DNA of 64,000 nt from assembly GCF_947179165.1 (NCBI RefSeq), contig NC_077243.1:8054001-8118000 (forward strand), given 5' to 3'. The translations under genes and the position numbers were made by a program. Of this stretch, positions 23,722-37,047 are shown one piece after another; the stretch's first letter is position 1; the number at the start of each line of letters is the position of its first letter. The notes beneath the pieces were generated by a model. It was given only the letters and a program-made list of their open reading frames with translations, was not told the origin of the DNA and made no database searches. The stretch is from Solanum dulcamara. Its lineage: Eukaryota; Streptophyta; Magnoliopsida; Solanales; Solanaceae.

Positions 23722-26457
23722 TCATGAGGCATTTCGGTTGCAGAGGTTGTAACCAGAAATGAGAGAGCTAAAGGCAAAGGCTATAAAAGCCAGGAAGGAC
23801 ACCCCAATAGATGCAGATGCCATCTCTGTAAACTCATCTTTTCCCCAATTTGATATCCAGTCATATGCCCTCGTTGCAGCTGAAGAAGATGCTGACATAA
23901 TCAGATAAGCCAATATCTGCCAAGGTATATGCAAAAGCAAGAAAATTAAGATCAAACTATACACAGGAACAGTGCAAAGCAGAGTTGCGAACATGGTTAA
24001 AAGCTGAGAAAACAATTCTAAAGGCTAAGTGCATATTTTATTTTTGTAGCAGGGTTAGCACATGTATCTCCGTTTTCTTTCATATATGAAGAAAATAGCT
24101 TGCCCGTTTCTCCATTAAATCAAAAGTTGTTCAAAAACAATATTCGTCTCTCAAAACCAAAACATGCTAAAACAAGGTTTCTCCTAGTTGGAACAGGGAA
24201 TATGAGGAATTTTGTTAGCTAGAACGTATGCTGGGAAATTCATACCATTCATAATGTGACACAGGGTTTATGATACGTATATGAAAATCTGAAACTCAAC
24301 AAAATAAACAAACAAAGATCTGATACCCTGTTTGAAGTCTTTCCGATAATATGTTCACGAACATTCAGACATTTACAATTCCTATGGATAAATACATGCT
24401 ATTTTGTGTTGGATTAAAACAAAGAACATAAAATGATGTAGGTTAACATAAACAAATTAAAAGGATCATCAATTTCAAGGAAGCAAAATAAGAAAACTGT
24501 CATATCTTATGCTTCTAGTTATCACACTCTATTAAGTAGTATAATTTGCTAAAAGTACAAATCTAAGTTAAAATACTGAAAAATTGTGCCCCTAAGCATG
24601 ATGAGTCATTGATTTTTAAGTAGTTGATTGAAAGAAATCATTGATTTATAAGTACTTAAGGGTCGTTTGGTAGAGTATAAAAATAATGCTAAATAGAGTA
24701 TATAAATCATTGTCAAAAGAGTCCCTGAAGACTGAAGGCAAACCTATCCTCGTGTACATCAGTGTAAAATCAAACTTCAAAATGAAAACTTCAATCATTA
24801 AGACGTGACCTAAATGACATCATTTGTGCTGTAGAGATTGCTCATTGATATATAGCACTCAGTTCATATCAAGATAGTTTCATACTTTAGCATACAACAG
24901 AGCTCTCGTGATAACTTAAATTGACCAGTGAATACTTAGGACAGTGAAGCATAGATCATCAGCCCCCCCCCCCCCCTCCCACTCGACAAATAAGGAAGTA
25001 TAGTAGTTGAATGTCTACTGTTTCTTTCTATTACCATGTTCACGGACCGATGTCTCTTTTTAGCATGACTGGCATACTATGAATTTAAATTGATTGTAGC
25101 GCTGATCCCTGATAAAGGGTGGTTCCCCTATGCCATCCTATCTCATATAGTGCAACTGCGCATGGTCTTGATCTCTAATTGCTGACCGAGGTAGTGTAAA
25201 GTGTAAATGAGGCTTTGAAAATTTTTGTTCGGAAGTAAGAGCTGAATCTTATCTGCTAGCTCCTAATATCAGAAGTTTTTCTTCAGCAAAGCTACAGACA
25301 AAAACCTTGGCGGACAATCTATAATGTACTAAGATGCTCCTAAAAATTTAGACTATTTGAAAGGGTCAAGGAATGCCATACTTCTCCGAACAAGCAGTTT
25401 AAGACCTTTAGTAGAGCTTGACTTACACCCTCCTGTCTAGCGGCGTAGTAACAGCCAGTATGAAAAGTAACATCCAACCCAAGAACTAAAAACCAATAAT
25501 AAAACCAGAAATATGTGTTACAAAAGTAGACAAGTTCAAAAGGCATTACTTGCCTGATCCATTGAGAGATCAAAATGATATCGTGTGTTGTGAGAGAGAA
25601 AGTGTTTCCGACTTGCCAAATTGTAAATTAGATCAAACACTTGAAATCCAGAATATGCAAATCCAATAGCATTAACAGCAACGCAATACCTGTGACATAA
25701 TATAAAAGGTCTAGCATCAGAAGAATTTCAGAAACTAGAATTCATTTTTCCTAAATTCTAAATCAAAGCCATGAATTCAATTCATCCAAACCACACCGGG
25801 TATCAGATGCAGATACGAAATAAAATCGAACCTGTACTCTTTGTATCGATCAAAAGAATCACCACTCCAACCTTCAGTTTTATCAGATGCCATAACCGAG
25901 AACGAAATCAAGCACAAAACAAACTCACAAACCCTAAACCCTAACGCCGCCCTGGTCAGCGTCAATTCCCTCTTCGAGCGCAAAGTCCTCGGAGGCGTCT
26001 CCCTTCCCACTTCTCCACCTTCCACGTCACCACCACGAACCGGTCCCACTTTCATCACTCCGGTAGTTACATCCTCCCTAACCCCCCTACCAAAATACAC
26101 TCGCGGAGAATTCCGATCCTTGTTTACGGCTTCCGACGGCGGAGTAGGTGTTGGAGGTAAGCTTATATTCTCCCAGGAAAGTTTATGGGGAGACCGAAGT
26201 GGAGAGTAGTACTTGTCTACAGAAACAAGGGCTTTTGAAGAGAGCGACTTCGTGGCGTGGTGTTCTGGGAAAGGGTCATCGGAGCGCAACGGCGAGTCGG
26301 AACGGAGAGGTGAGTGGAAAGAGTCCATTTGACTCACCTGTGAGTCTGTGTCCGACATTGATATGTGGCTGTTCTGCTTCTGAAAATTCCGGTAGTGATT
26401 GCTGTGATTGGAGTTGGAAGTTGAACTTGAATTGGAATTGGAATTTGATTTCTCCAT
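23722..26457 (-). CDS. CASP-like membrane protein (CASPL4 group)
   Basis: CASP-like proteins are four-helix plasma-membrane proteins related to those that organise the Casparian strip. Three exons give 318 aa: 25832-26457, 25554-25689 and 23722-23916. Residues 1-170 are a Ser/Asn- and Pro-rich cytosolic N-terminus with repeated SPLRS. Then come four hydrophobic segments (around [47 protein letters not shown] and [13 protein letters not shown]). The [13 protein letters not shown] stretch in the third helix is typical of the family. A long N-terminal extension plus this helix wording points to subgroup 4A, which is an inference. Intron 2 (25553-23917) begins GCAAGT and not GT. The frame is kept only if this GC donor is used, joining SMDQ to ILAYL. 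Confidence 0.9.
24963..24976. repeat. Poly(C) tract
   Basis: Fourteen C residues followed by tccc, within intron 2 of the CASP-like gene. Confidence 0.8.
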
Positions 26458-29268
26458 TTTTGAGTTTCCCCGGCAAAACTTTGAGCTTTATTGTATTGAC
26501 AGAAAAAAGACAAAAAAAAAGTAGGAAAATAATTGAAGTGCTTTTAGCTGTTTACTTTTTTTAAAATACAGTTTACTTCTTTCTGTTATTTTAGAAAATA
26601 GAGAGTGGGCGCCAGTTCTCTTCCTCCCAGTGTCTTATTTTATTTTTTAATTCGATTAAAATCAATTGTTTTTACAAATTTTTAATGAGTAGTAAATTTT
26701 CACGTAACATATTTAATATTATAAAATCAAATAATAGTTTAATATATTCTATTTTTTTTATAATATATTTTTCATTAAAATTTTGTTATTATTAATATTT
26801 TTACTTCTTAAGCTATAAATATGATGATCTTTTCAAAAAAATTATTTGGAATAAAATAAATTTATGGTTTAGATTGGATTTAGGTCTCTAATTTTATTGA
26901 ACAAACCCTATCATTATGATTCCACATGGTCATATATATCATCCACATGCTAAAATAGATATTGTACGTAATTTTTGTGTGTGCAGATTAAATCACAATA
27001 TCATTAGATTGCATCTCTTATTAACTTTTGATCTATCCAACAATTTAACTAAAAATAAATAGTTGATCTGATCTATTATAGTAGTATAAAAGATTTTATG
27101 TTTTTCTCCAACTTTTCCTGATGAAATCCTCTTTTCGAATAGGAATTGATTCGATCTTATTATTAGAATATTCAGATTCGAGCCGTTTGACCATAACATA
27201 GTTGAAGTTGAACCATAAAATTTTAGTTGTATAATTTGACATTGAATTAGAAAATTACGAGAATTAGATTTATTGCTAGTAATACTATCTTGGAACAACA
27301 AACTAAGCAGCCAATCATATATTTAAAGTTTTAACGAAACACGTGTGGTAAAGCTTTATTACACAAAGAAAACTACTTGGTTAAGAAACAAAGTTTCCAC
27401 TTTTTTTACTAGAGTAAAAGAGATGGAGGATAGTGGTGAGTAGGTATATTTTGCCTCATTAAGCATAAAGTGAGAGACTTTACTTTTTTACTTTATAATT
27501 ATCAACTCCAAACCTCTAATGATCTTTTTGATGAGCCAAAAAGAAAGAAAAACAAAAGCAAAAAGTTGTGTTCATATCCTCCACTTGCTTTAACTCACTT
27601 TCATCAAACGTATATTTACTAGTGATCAATTGATTAAAAGAGCTTTTTCAATGTAATAATAGGGAATACATGTACTCTTCTAATTTTTATTAGTAAAGTG
27701 CTCAGTAACTAAGTACGCGCATAGCAATAATTTGCTATGGAAATCCAATGTACACGTCTACAATTTAGGGTACGTAAGCTTAAAAATATGTATATATAAT
27801 CTAGATAAATATTATGAAGATATGATGAAGGGTATGGGGTTTGGGGTGGGTAGGGGCTAAGGGATATGATAAAGATAAGGGGTGTTGAAGGATGGGAGGA
27901 CACAATCAATATGAAAAGTCAGTTTCAAAACTTATTTTCCCTATGTCAGTCGATGAATACCAAATTCAACAAATTTTAGTATATTTTGTGGCTTACCATA
28001 TTTCTCAAATGATTTTTTTTATACTAGTAAAGTTATTTGTACCTTAAAAAATACTGAGTTTGCCCATTTTGCTTTGGGATTCAATAACAAAAAGAAATTC
28101 CAAAAGCTGCCCTTTTTCTGAGTAGTGGACGTACAAAAAGAGAATGCACTTAAATCAAATAAATTAGTAGTGCCTTTATTAACTTTGAACACAATAACCA
28201 ACGACCAAATTAAAAGGTGAGCCATTCTTCCTTCAGAAAGATTATTGCGGTGTCGTTTTCCACTTCAGCTATATATATAAAACTCCTGTTTACATGATAT
28301 TATTGCTCGAGAAAACTCATTCTGACTCTTAATTTGAAGTTATTTGACTCCTTAAATAATTAGTACATCATATCTACCATGTATATCCTAATGTACTGTT
28401 ATTAGAACTCCTATTCTTCGTTAAGTAAAATGTACACCTTGAAATGTTTTAATGATAGTTTAGGTAGGTAAAAGAAATACTGAGTAGTTAAAGTGTTAAA
28501 TTCGTGAAAAACTGATGGTTCAAATTTGGTTTTAATCATTTTCATTTCTTTTTTCCATCCATTTTGTTTCTAAATAAAAGCAGTTTAGTGTGATTTGCTT
28601 CTGCCTTTACATCCGAACATTGCAGGAGTTTAAGAAACCTCAACCTCTATTTCAGCAAAGATATTCTCTTCTATCCTGAAAGAAAATAATCAGATACCTC
28701 AAATGCCGCAAGAGAATTAAATTCCTTAAAAACACAAATATGTGAACTCTCATATTTTCTGTCCGTGCATTACATTGTACAGATTTTATTTATACACAGA
28801 TTCTGTTACGTTTCTGTTTCTACAAATTCTGTTAATTACTAGTTCCCAACACAGTGAATAGCAGTATCAACCCGTTCATCACTTGTGGTACCGAGATTCG
28901 CCGCTAATTACATTGACATTGCACAGACAACAACATACCCAGTATAGTTCGACCAGTGAGGTCGAGAACATTACCCAGACTGAATGCAAGATTCTGTAGG
29001 CAAATTAAATATCATCAAAACATTAACAACTATGCATCTAAGAGAGGGGTTAAAGAGATCAATGCCAAATTTACATCAAAACAAAGCAGGCCAAAAACTG
29101 ATATCGTTGTAGCTGTTTTCTTCCATTCGGCTCACACACTAGTTTTGGCAATCTAATTACAGTTAGAAGCCACCACAACACTCAACATTGGCTAGAGGTT
29201 GACAAAAATTATCAGTGCCCGCAAAGTTAGAACATTTGAACCTAGAAAGAACCTCCCAGAACAAATAG
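26458..29268. other. Intergenic DNA between CASP-like and SIS3 genes
   Basis: 26458 onward is the 5' flank of the CASP-like gene. The 28600-29268 end probably holds the 3' untranslated region of SIS3. At about 28925-28955 'acaacaacatacccagta' matches the 3' end of the TS SINE (minus strand) and is a small fragment of it. No gene was found; the short frames here have no domains. Confidence 0.45.
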
Positions 29269-31139
29269 TTACAGCTGTCTTGGAGAATGTTCCACCACTG
29301 CTTCCCCACACACGACATTTCCATCGCTATCAGGTGCTGATGTCCCCGCTCCGTTCTCAACTCTTGATTGAGCAGCTGCATTTTCCTCGCTGCTTGGACC
29401 AGCATCCTCTGTGCGCACAGGACGGAGAAAACCTTGCAATCTCAGAAGATAGCTCTGGCTAGAAGGTTGGGATCTCACATACCGGGCTGCTGTCACGGCG
29501 TTGGTTGATGGCCTTTCTAGATCAGCACGGACATTTGACAAAGCACTGAGATCAAGATTTGGAAAAACAGAACAACGGCATCTAGGGCATTTCACGTTTA
29601 GGCGAAGCCATTCATCAATGCATGCAACATGGAAGTTGTGAGCACAAGGGAGACCACGGACCTGCATAAAGGTTTTCTAATAAGAAAAATGGCAGCAGAG
29701 CCTGAATAAGGGCAGCACCGACAAAACTAGTGTGACGATCGGGGTGTAGGCTTCTAGCAAACCAACCTTCTCCAACATCAAAAGAAGAAGAGGAAAAATA
29801 GAGATAACAAATTGCAAACAGGCACAATGTCCTAATCCCGCTTAACTGAAATTAGCATGACTTTGATCTCCCCAACTATCTTTCAATAAGTTAAGAATCT
29901 TCAAGGATGCATCAAAAGAAGAAGAAGAAAAATAGAGATAACAAATTGCAAACAGGCACAATGTCCTAATCCCGCTTAACTGGAATTAGCATGACTTTGA
30001 TCTCCCCAACTATCTTTCAATAAGTTAAGTATCTTCAAGGTTGCCAAGATGTTAAATTATTCTCTTCACTGAGCTGCAGAAACCTGAAGACTATAAAGAG
30101 CAACTACAACCTTAAATAGACACCAGAACAAGTTTTTATCATTTCTTTTAACCATCTTCCTCAGAATTTAAGCTCTTAATTTCTCTCGAATTGGGCAAGG
30201 ATGGGGATCATTGCATGACAATAAATATGTCCACTAGTTAAGCATGCACCTTTAGACAATTATTGCCCCAGCAGTTCCATACTATTACCCTACAAGAACA
30301 TTGGAAATTAATCTGACTTGCATATAGAAAACCGGCCATAAAAGAAATATTGAATCGTTGCTTGATGTTCACAAATTATTTTGCTGGAAGCTGTGTATAG
30401 CAGCATAGATTTGTGTTATTTAAGTAAAGTTGAGAATGGCATAAAAAATGTAATTATTATCTAAGAATGAGTCAAACATTTGAGAGCATCGAGCAAGAAA
30501 ATGCCAAAGGGGAGTCCTAAATTTTGTCCAATAATACGGAGAAGCAAAGTTAACAACAGAACAAATACCTCATTTCCGACATCAAAGTCTTCCAAACAGA
30601 TAGGGCACTCACTGCAGTCAGTTGGGACAGCCTTCATCCTGAACATTGGAAGTTCTTGAATGAGTGCCTCCACTGCTTCTCTCTATGTGCCAAAAAGAAA
30701 TTCACCCGTTAAGAATTAATTGACCAGGTGTAGCAAAGGATTCATATTGAGGAGTGCCTAACAATAAATTTTCAGTCATTACCTGAGCTTGGCTCAAATA
30801 AAGTCCTGGATGGTATGAAGTAGCATCTTGCCCCATCCCTCTCATCTCCTGGCCAGCAGCTTCAAATGCCCAATCTGGCACTCTGATCATGTCAACAAAC
30901 ACCTGTAATAAGGAAAATTGTAAGCTTGTGGAGTACACCAAAATATCTTACCATGAAAACCAAATTACACCATACCATGAAGCACAGGACTCTAAAAACT
31001 AGAAGTCATGGTGTGTTTTCACATTAGTGGCCCAAGAAAGAACAACTAGTTGACCTTGTACATTAAATGAAGTGGCCATTCAAACCTAAAACCAGACTAC
31101 TAGTTGAACTTGTACATGACATATTAAAAAAGAAAAATT

Positions 31140-31186
<47 letters not shown>

Positions 31187-33984
31187 TTCTTATCAGTTTT
31201 ATTCACTTGATTAAAACTTCTAGATCTAAAGACAATTTCTCCATAATCAAGGAAAATTATAGCCATCACAATAAAAGGTTAATAGTGGACTATAAGTTGG
31301 AAAGGAATGAATAATTCTTCTCTAATTGTAGAAAATAAAAGAAGAGAAATATCATTATGTTTTCTTAAAATCCGAACCAAACCGATTGATATGAATTATA
31401 TTTGGTTTGGTTTGGTTTAAATAATTAAAAAAGACTAAATTGGTATGGTTTTGGTTTTACCCCAAAACGGAACCATGAACACCCCTATTAGTCAGGCTAC
31501 ATGTGAACTTGGATGTCCTTGACCAGTGCCAAGTATAAGTGGACAATATATGAGCATGAGCTCGTGTATATACACGCCATAAAACACACACATATCAGTG
31601 CATATTTGTGTGTCCATTTTTATAGGGTTTATTTCCAGTTATGATATCTTTCTTTAATTTGCACTTACAAGATATGTTTTTTCATGTCAATCAATTTCAG
31701 TGCACATTACTGTTTCTTATCTAAACCTAGGGGAGCAACCATGTGGCAGTAGCATCATATCTGTGGTGTGGGAGAATTTTGAGATGGTTCGTGCTACATT
31801 GGGCCATGCAGGGCAACATGAAGAATGCACTACTAGGCTGGGCCAGTAAAAGACAGAAAAGATGAAGTCATACGCAGGATACTGCTCCATTAGCACTAAT
31901 GTGAGTTGTATGTAGGAAGAGAAATAAAAGATCTTTTGAAGAAAAAGAGTATTATTTGTACATCTCTGGAGTAGCTTCATCTTTTAATGTCCTTTTGATG
32001 CACACCTGACATTCCTACTTATTTAAAAAGATTGGGTATACTTCACAGAAAACCATATCTTTTTGTAGGATCTCTACCGTTTGATATATTTCTTGTATGT
32101 GGAAATTTCTTATTATTAATGAAGCTACACTTTACTTGATCAATAGAAATCTATAAAGAGCAACTTTCTGACTAGCAGTTTGAAAGCATAACTACCTTAA
32201 CATGGAGTAATAGCAAAGATATCATCAATTTAATTTTTTTATACAATAAAAGGAAATAAAGTCAAAAGGTAAAAGAAATACATATATCAGAAACAACTTA
32301 ATTCAAACATGTCATATGTGAAAGTCAAAATACATTAAATCGAGTATATTTTGGGTTCTAATGCTTACCCCAAATTCTGAAATGGGAATTCCTTGTTGAG
32401 CGTGTACTAAATGGGCTTGCCTTCTAGCTAACCACTGCAATAAGAAATTGAAAACTTAAGGAAAGTTGTAATATTGATGTCAATAAAATTGCATAATTGT
32501 CGATTTTTCATTTATTGGATTATATAAATCCATTTACATACAGACAAGACAAGGTAACGCCAAAACGACATCGGTATTTGGAATATTATCCCACCCTCCA
32601 AAATAGATAAAATAACATCACACCAGGCAAGAAAAGAATCAGGAGACCGAGATTCTATTTTCTGTCCGTTACAGGTAGGTATCCTTCTTTTAGTTCCTCT
32701 TTTCCGGATTTCGTTGCTTTTACTATCTTTTCCCCCTTTTTCAAGATGGGGACAGGATAACTGGGAAACAAAGCTGTCCGAGTTGAACTAGGGCGGTAAG
32801 TAGTTGAATATTTGGAAAGGTTTAGAAAATAACCTTCCCTGTCGATATGCAAGCTATGCACAGGAGTCCACAGTAGCTGAACAGCAACCAAATAAGGAAG
32901 CCCCATTTTTGGCCTTCTTCTGGAAGCTGAAAGAGTTTCCGCATAATGTCAATTCTAGGCTTTTAAACCAGAACAATGGAAGCAGCAAAGGACTACTAAA
33001 CTTACACAGTTTCTTGCACTAGTGAACCATAAAGTCCCGATGATGGTCCAAGCCCAAAGAAAGGGGTAGAGAAGCAAGGTAAGAACTGAAAGAACAGCTA
33101 TTCTTCCACAAAAACGACCATATCTCTGCTGCCAACCAAAATCCCTAAAATGCAATAACACCTAAACTTCAGTCTAGTCATCTAAGAACCCAATCCATAT
33201 AAAGGCAAAGAAATGACCCTAAAAGAAAGATATCACTAAGAGTTACTAATTCATTCAATCTGTACATTGCTCCTGAAGTTTACCAAAACAATCCGAAAGC
33301 AAGAGAAAAGAGTGGAGATATGAACCGCCAAGACAAGATTATTTTTTCGAAGAGCATTACGCCCAATCAAGCAACAACTCGGGGAATCTCATGCAAGCTA
33401 GGTAATACAGCTAGCACAATAAATCTAGAAAGAGCACATCTTACACACTAAAATGTTACAAAAAGAAAAGAAGAATGAGGCCTTACAATCCCATTCCAGC
33501 GGCAAGTCCATTATCTACAAACATCAACAGCCGAAACACAAACACTGCTGTATAGTCAACCTATATTGAGAAAAGGGTAAAATTGAGATATACAACAACA
33601 AAAGAAAAACAGAAAACAACTCAAAAAAAATTGTTTATACCCACCACGATCCAGATATGCAATGGGTATATACAAAGATGGTATCGCTTCCAGTTGATAA
33701 CCACAATGATTCTGATAAACAAACAGTTAAAGGAACAACCCAACTACACCATACAATTAAATCCGAGTTCATAGTAATCCCAATATGAAAAATGAACTTC
33801 CTAAATGGGATCATTTAAAGGATACATACTAGTAGCTAGCATTGACAGGAAGAACCCATCATACCTACAAGAAGAATAAAAAACTCAAAAAGAATTAAAA
33901 ATTTGATACTCAAATATAAAGAAAAAAAAGAAAGATAAAAGATTTGAAGAGTTACCATTTAAAATCAACTCCTCTCATCGCCAT
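29269..33984 (-). CDS. SIS3: RING-H2 E3 ubiquitin ligase, SIS3 orthologue
   Basis: A membrane-anchored E3 ligase. Arabidopsis SIS3 is a positive regulator of sugar responses in early seedlings. Ten exons give 377 aa: 33956-33984, 33826-33864, 33645-33711, 33487-33560, 33006-33144, 32834-32926, 32369-32434, 30783-30902, 30569-30682 and 29269-29661. Hydrophobic segments lie in exons 2-6 (for example VLTLLLYPFLWAWTIIGTLW and GFLIWLLFSYCGLL). They are followed by a conserved cytosolic stretch (VPDWAFEAAGQEMRGMGQD) and a RING-H2 with ligands C235, C238, C253, H255, H258, C261, C272 and C275, split between exons 9 and 10. A Ser-rich tail follows. The N-terminus MAMRGVDFKWYDGFFLSML and overall order fit SIS3 closely. 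Exon 2 is only 39 bp. Exon 3 is taken to end at 33645 with donor GTGGGT, because other donors break the frame. Confidence 0.95.
29777..30044. repeat. Tandem duplication in SIS3 intron 9
   Basis: A unit of about 134 bp beginning atcaaaagaagaag at 29777 is repeated from 29911 with very few differences. It is a recent local duplication within the intron between exons 9 and 10. Confidence 0.88.
31142..31178. repeat. (TA)n microsatellite in SIS3 intron 7
   Basis: A TA run of about 37 bp in the 1.5-kb intron between exons 7 and 8. Confidence 0.95.
31370..31492. repeat. Probable decayed MITE fragment in SIS3 intron 7
   Basis: Contains ccgaaccaaaccga, ggtttggtttggttta, tggttttggttttacc and the end ccatgaacaccccta. 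This resembles one arm of a widespread plant miniature element whose ends read taggggtgttca. A similar end (taggggtgtaca) occurs at 58382. The other terminus was not found. Confidence 0.4.
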
Positions 33985-34522
33985 TGAAGAAACTTACAAG
34001 AACCCTAGCAGAAAACCAAGAATTCAATTTTCATTCGAAGCAAAATTCTTCAAGTCAAATCTTTCTATTGGCTGATTCTGCTGCACACCCATCAACTAAG
34101 AATGTCGTAAGAGTGATATAAGTAGAAAATAGAGCAAGGGTATACTGTATATAAATTTGCTGTAGGGATTTGAAGGGACAAAAAAGAGAAGAAAACCAAT
34201 GTGTTTTTTTTCCAGAAAGAAGTGGTGAAGCGAAGAAGAAATAAGACTATCTAGTTAGGTGGCGTTTGGCACGCTTTCCTTTTTTTGGTCCCCTGGAAAA
34301 ATTTATTACTCCTGATTAGTAAAATTGTAACGTATGCATAATCAAATAAAAATAAAGCAGAAGGATAATGACGAAAGATAACGACGTCAAAATCCGTTAA
34401 AAGACACGGCGTTTATTTGGGAGAGTTGGACACGCCAAGTAGAGTAGAGTAGATAGGGTCTCTGTGTTATAAAAAGAGAAAGTGGGAGGGGCCCGATGCA
34501 AGTGGCTGCCACGTAGGAAATT
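33985..34522. promoter_or_regulatory. SIS3 5' untranslated region and proximal promoter
   Basis: This lies directly upstream of the SIS3 start on the minus strand. No unambiguous TATA box was assigned. The upstream end abuts a foldback element whose homology starts at 34523, so the uninterrupted proximal promoter is at most about 540 bp. Confidence 0.45.
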
Positions 34523-35485
34523 TATGGAGCTGATATATCCTCCGTTTAAAAATTAACTCATCTATTATACCCTGATATTATTGAAATGACACATATATAC
34601 TCCCCCTCACCGTTACAATGATTTTTTACTAAATTAAAAATTCATTTTTTTATTAACCTATATATAATCTTTTTCACAAATAAATTATTTTTGAAATAAT
34701 ATATATACCCATATATATACCCTTTTCTTTTAACGAAACTGAAAAAATTATTTTTAAAACTATTTTTTAAAGTTTTTTATTAAAAAAAATAATATATATA
34801 AGGGTATACTTGATTTTTCTCACACATAATTTATTTTTTTGATTCAACGGATAATTTGAATTTATTATTTCGATGGTCAAAATTATTTTTCTCACTACTT
34901 TTATTATAAAATTTATTATACATGCCCCATTTTTTTTATAGATACAAAAATTAAATTAAAATATAGCATCAAAAAAAATAGTTTTAAATTACAATATAGC
35001 TGCAAAATAGTTTTAAATTTTTTCTTATTTTTTTTTATCTTTTTTCCATTCACACTTTTTTTTATTTCTCTTATATTTACACCAAAGAATGAAAAAATAA
35101 AAATAAAATAAGAATTAGAAACTCAAATAATAATAATTAAAGAAGTCAAAAAAAATTATGTGTGAAAAAGATTATATATACCCCTAAACTTTGCTAAAAA
35201 ATTTTTATATGTATGGGTATATAAATTTTAATTTTTTATTTTTTTACTTTCTCAAAAAAGATATATATCCATACATGAATTTTTTAAAAATTAAAAATCA
35301 AAATAATATTTTTTTCACTTTCTCAAGATGAAAGAGGTATATGTGAGCTATTTTTAATTTATAACGGTTGGGATATATATGTGTCATTTCAATAACAGCA
35401 GGAATATATATGAGCTAATTTTTAAACGGAGGGTATATCAACTCCATATCATAAGGTTCAGGGGTAAATCAGGCATTTTGCCCTA
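34523..35485. mobile_element. Foldback (MULE-like) element upstream of SIS3
   Basis: Long inverted arms: the left arm from 34523 (tatggagctgatatatcctcc, cgtttaaaaattaactcat, gaaatgacacatatatact) is the near-complement of 35350-35455. The right end continues to gggtaaatcaggcattttgccc at about 35485, and this outer part has no partner on the left, so the left end is truncated. Its 'acccctgaacctta' resembles 'acccctgaactttg' in the arms of the element at 22034. The interior is AT-rich and also folds back on itself. No coding capacity, and no target duplication because one end is missing. Confidence 0.75.
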
Positions 35486-35745
35486 ACATAAACTAGATAA
35501 AAGAAAAGTGATGTAACATCTCTCTTTGGTCAAGGATCCTATTTATTTTTTTTCTCATTTTTTTGACCTTTTTTCTATTTATTTATTTCTTATTATTGTA
35601 CAAAAATGAATATGTCAATTACTACTTTATTTATTCATATTCTTTAATCTAAAAATTTAATTGTCTTTATTTTCATTACTCTCATGACTTTTTATAATCA
35701 TAACTCCTAAATCATATTAATAGATGATTTGGTATTTCATATTTT

Positions 35746-36200
35746 TGTTAGGAACGAAAATAATTAGGTGTCATGCGGAAGCTAGCAAAGCAAATCTCGA
35801 ATGACCATGAATAAGAAGACAAACAAGAAATATACCAAAAGAGACACAAGCATTTAGTGTGGTTCGATCAACCAACCTACATCCACAAGAGGAGATGAAC
35901 AATCTACTGTAAATATGAGTCAAAGAATTAATGACGCATTATAAGATATGATTAAAAAAGGTCACTTTCAACGTTAAAAGACAAAAGAAAGTTTATAGTT
36001 CCAGATTCCTCCAGAATGAACTGCTGGAGACATAATCATAGTTTGGATTTTGCTTATGTAAGCTTTTGCTAGACAGCTATTGTGCCATGTGTATGATTGA
36101 TTAATCACAATTTCATTCACACAATTAGATATTACAACACTTAAAAAGGGGACCCATAGGTGATTTAACTTAATTAGTAAAATTAATTATGCAGCTAAAC
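35746..36200. repeat. Possible LTR fragment
   Basis: Starts TGTTAGGAACGAAAAT and contains ggtgtcatgcggaagct and gtggttcgatcaaccaacctacatccac followed by gaggagatgaacaat. The latter has a close counterpart at 46976-47020. The wording resembles a common Solanaceae copia LTR. No end, partner LTR or coding part was identified. Confidence 0.35.
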
Positions 36201-36436
36201 TAATCTTTAATCACGAAATATCCTACACTGAAAATTCGGAGATAATCTATTTGATCAAGTATCGTTTCATGTGAAAGTCATTTTAATTGAGAAACAATGA
36301 AAAATTAGAAATTTGTTTCATGTTAAAACTTTGTGGTAGAAGGTATATACAACTTAAAATTGTGCCAGAACTAGTATTTAGATTTCAGACACAGGATATA
36401 GAAAAAGTATTTGAGGTGGTGACCAAACCCTCCACG

Positions 36437-37036
36437 TGTTGTTGATATTACAAGATTATAAATAATAATTTAAAAAAATAAAATGAAGAAAATAAATTCA
36501 CTTTTTGACTGAGACGCGGATATATCACTCTCTTTAAGAGATTCAAATCCACTGCAGCAAATTTTTTCACCGATCCAGCAATAGTCCTCTTGATTTGTCC
36601 CCTCCAAAATACAACAGTCTTATCACAAAATGTAACTCAACAAACTCTGAACAACAGTTGAGTTTAAAGCTCCACAAATAAGAATACCTCCCTTCAACTT
36701 ATAAGAACTCTTTTTTTTAACTAACTTAATGCACTTAATTTTTTTCTTATCTTCTTTTTTCAAAAACAAAGAAACCTCTCTATTTATAGGATAAAAGATC
36801 ATTCAAAGATGAAAAAATAATGAAATGTCATCATTATCATTTAGTGCACCATTATGATTTAGTGCACCACTTATAAGTGATAATTAGGTTAAAAATACAT
36901 AATAGAATGAATAATCTTACACTAACTACAGATGATAATGAAAGGCATTTTTATGCACTAAAGAGAGAATTATAACATATGCCACTTATGCAAATTAATA
37001 TCACTCAATATTGATATTAAAATGCTAAAACTAACA
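36437..37036 (-). repeat. 3' LTR of copia element 2
   Basis: Begins TGTTG and ends CTAACA on the plus strand. It aligns along its length to the reverse complement of 59544-60239 and, over its right half, to 39491-39805. On the element's strand a CCTATAAATAGAG TATA region lies at about 36780-36791. Confidence 0.88.
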
Positions 37037-37047
37037 ATCCCCCACTC
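37037..37047 (-). other. Polypurine tract of copia element 2
   Basis: On the minus strand GAGTGGGGGAT lies against the LTR. Confidence 0.75.

Noticed and set aside
25841..26564. Plus-strand open frames of 122 and 138 codons
   Set aside because: Antisense to exon 1 of the CASP-like gene; the GC-rich exon opens several frames and none has a domain.
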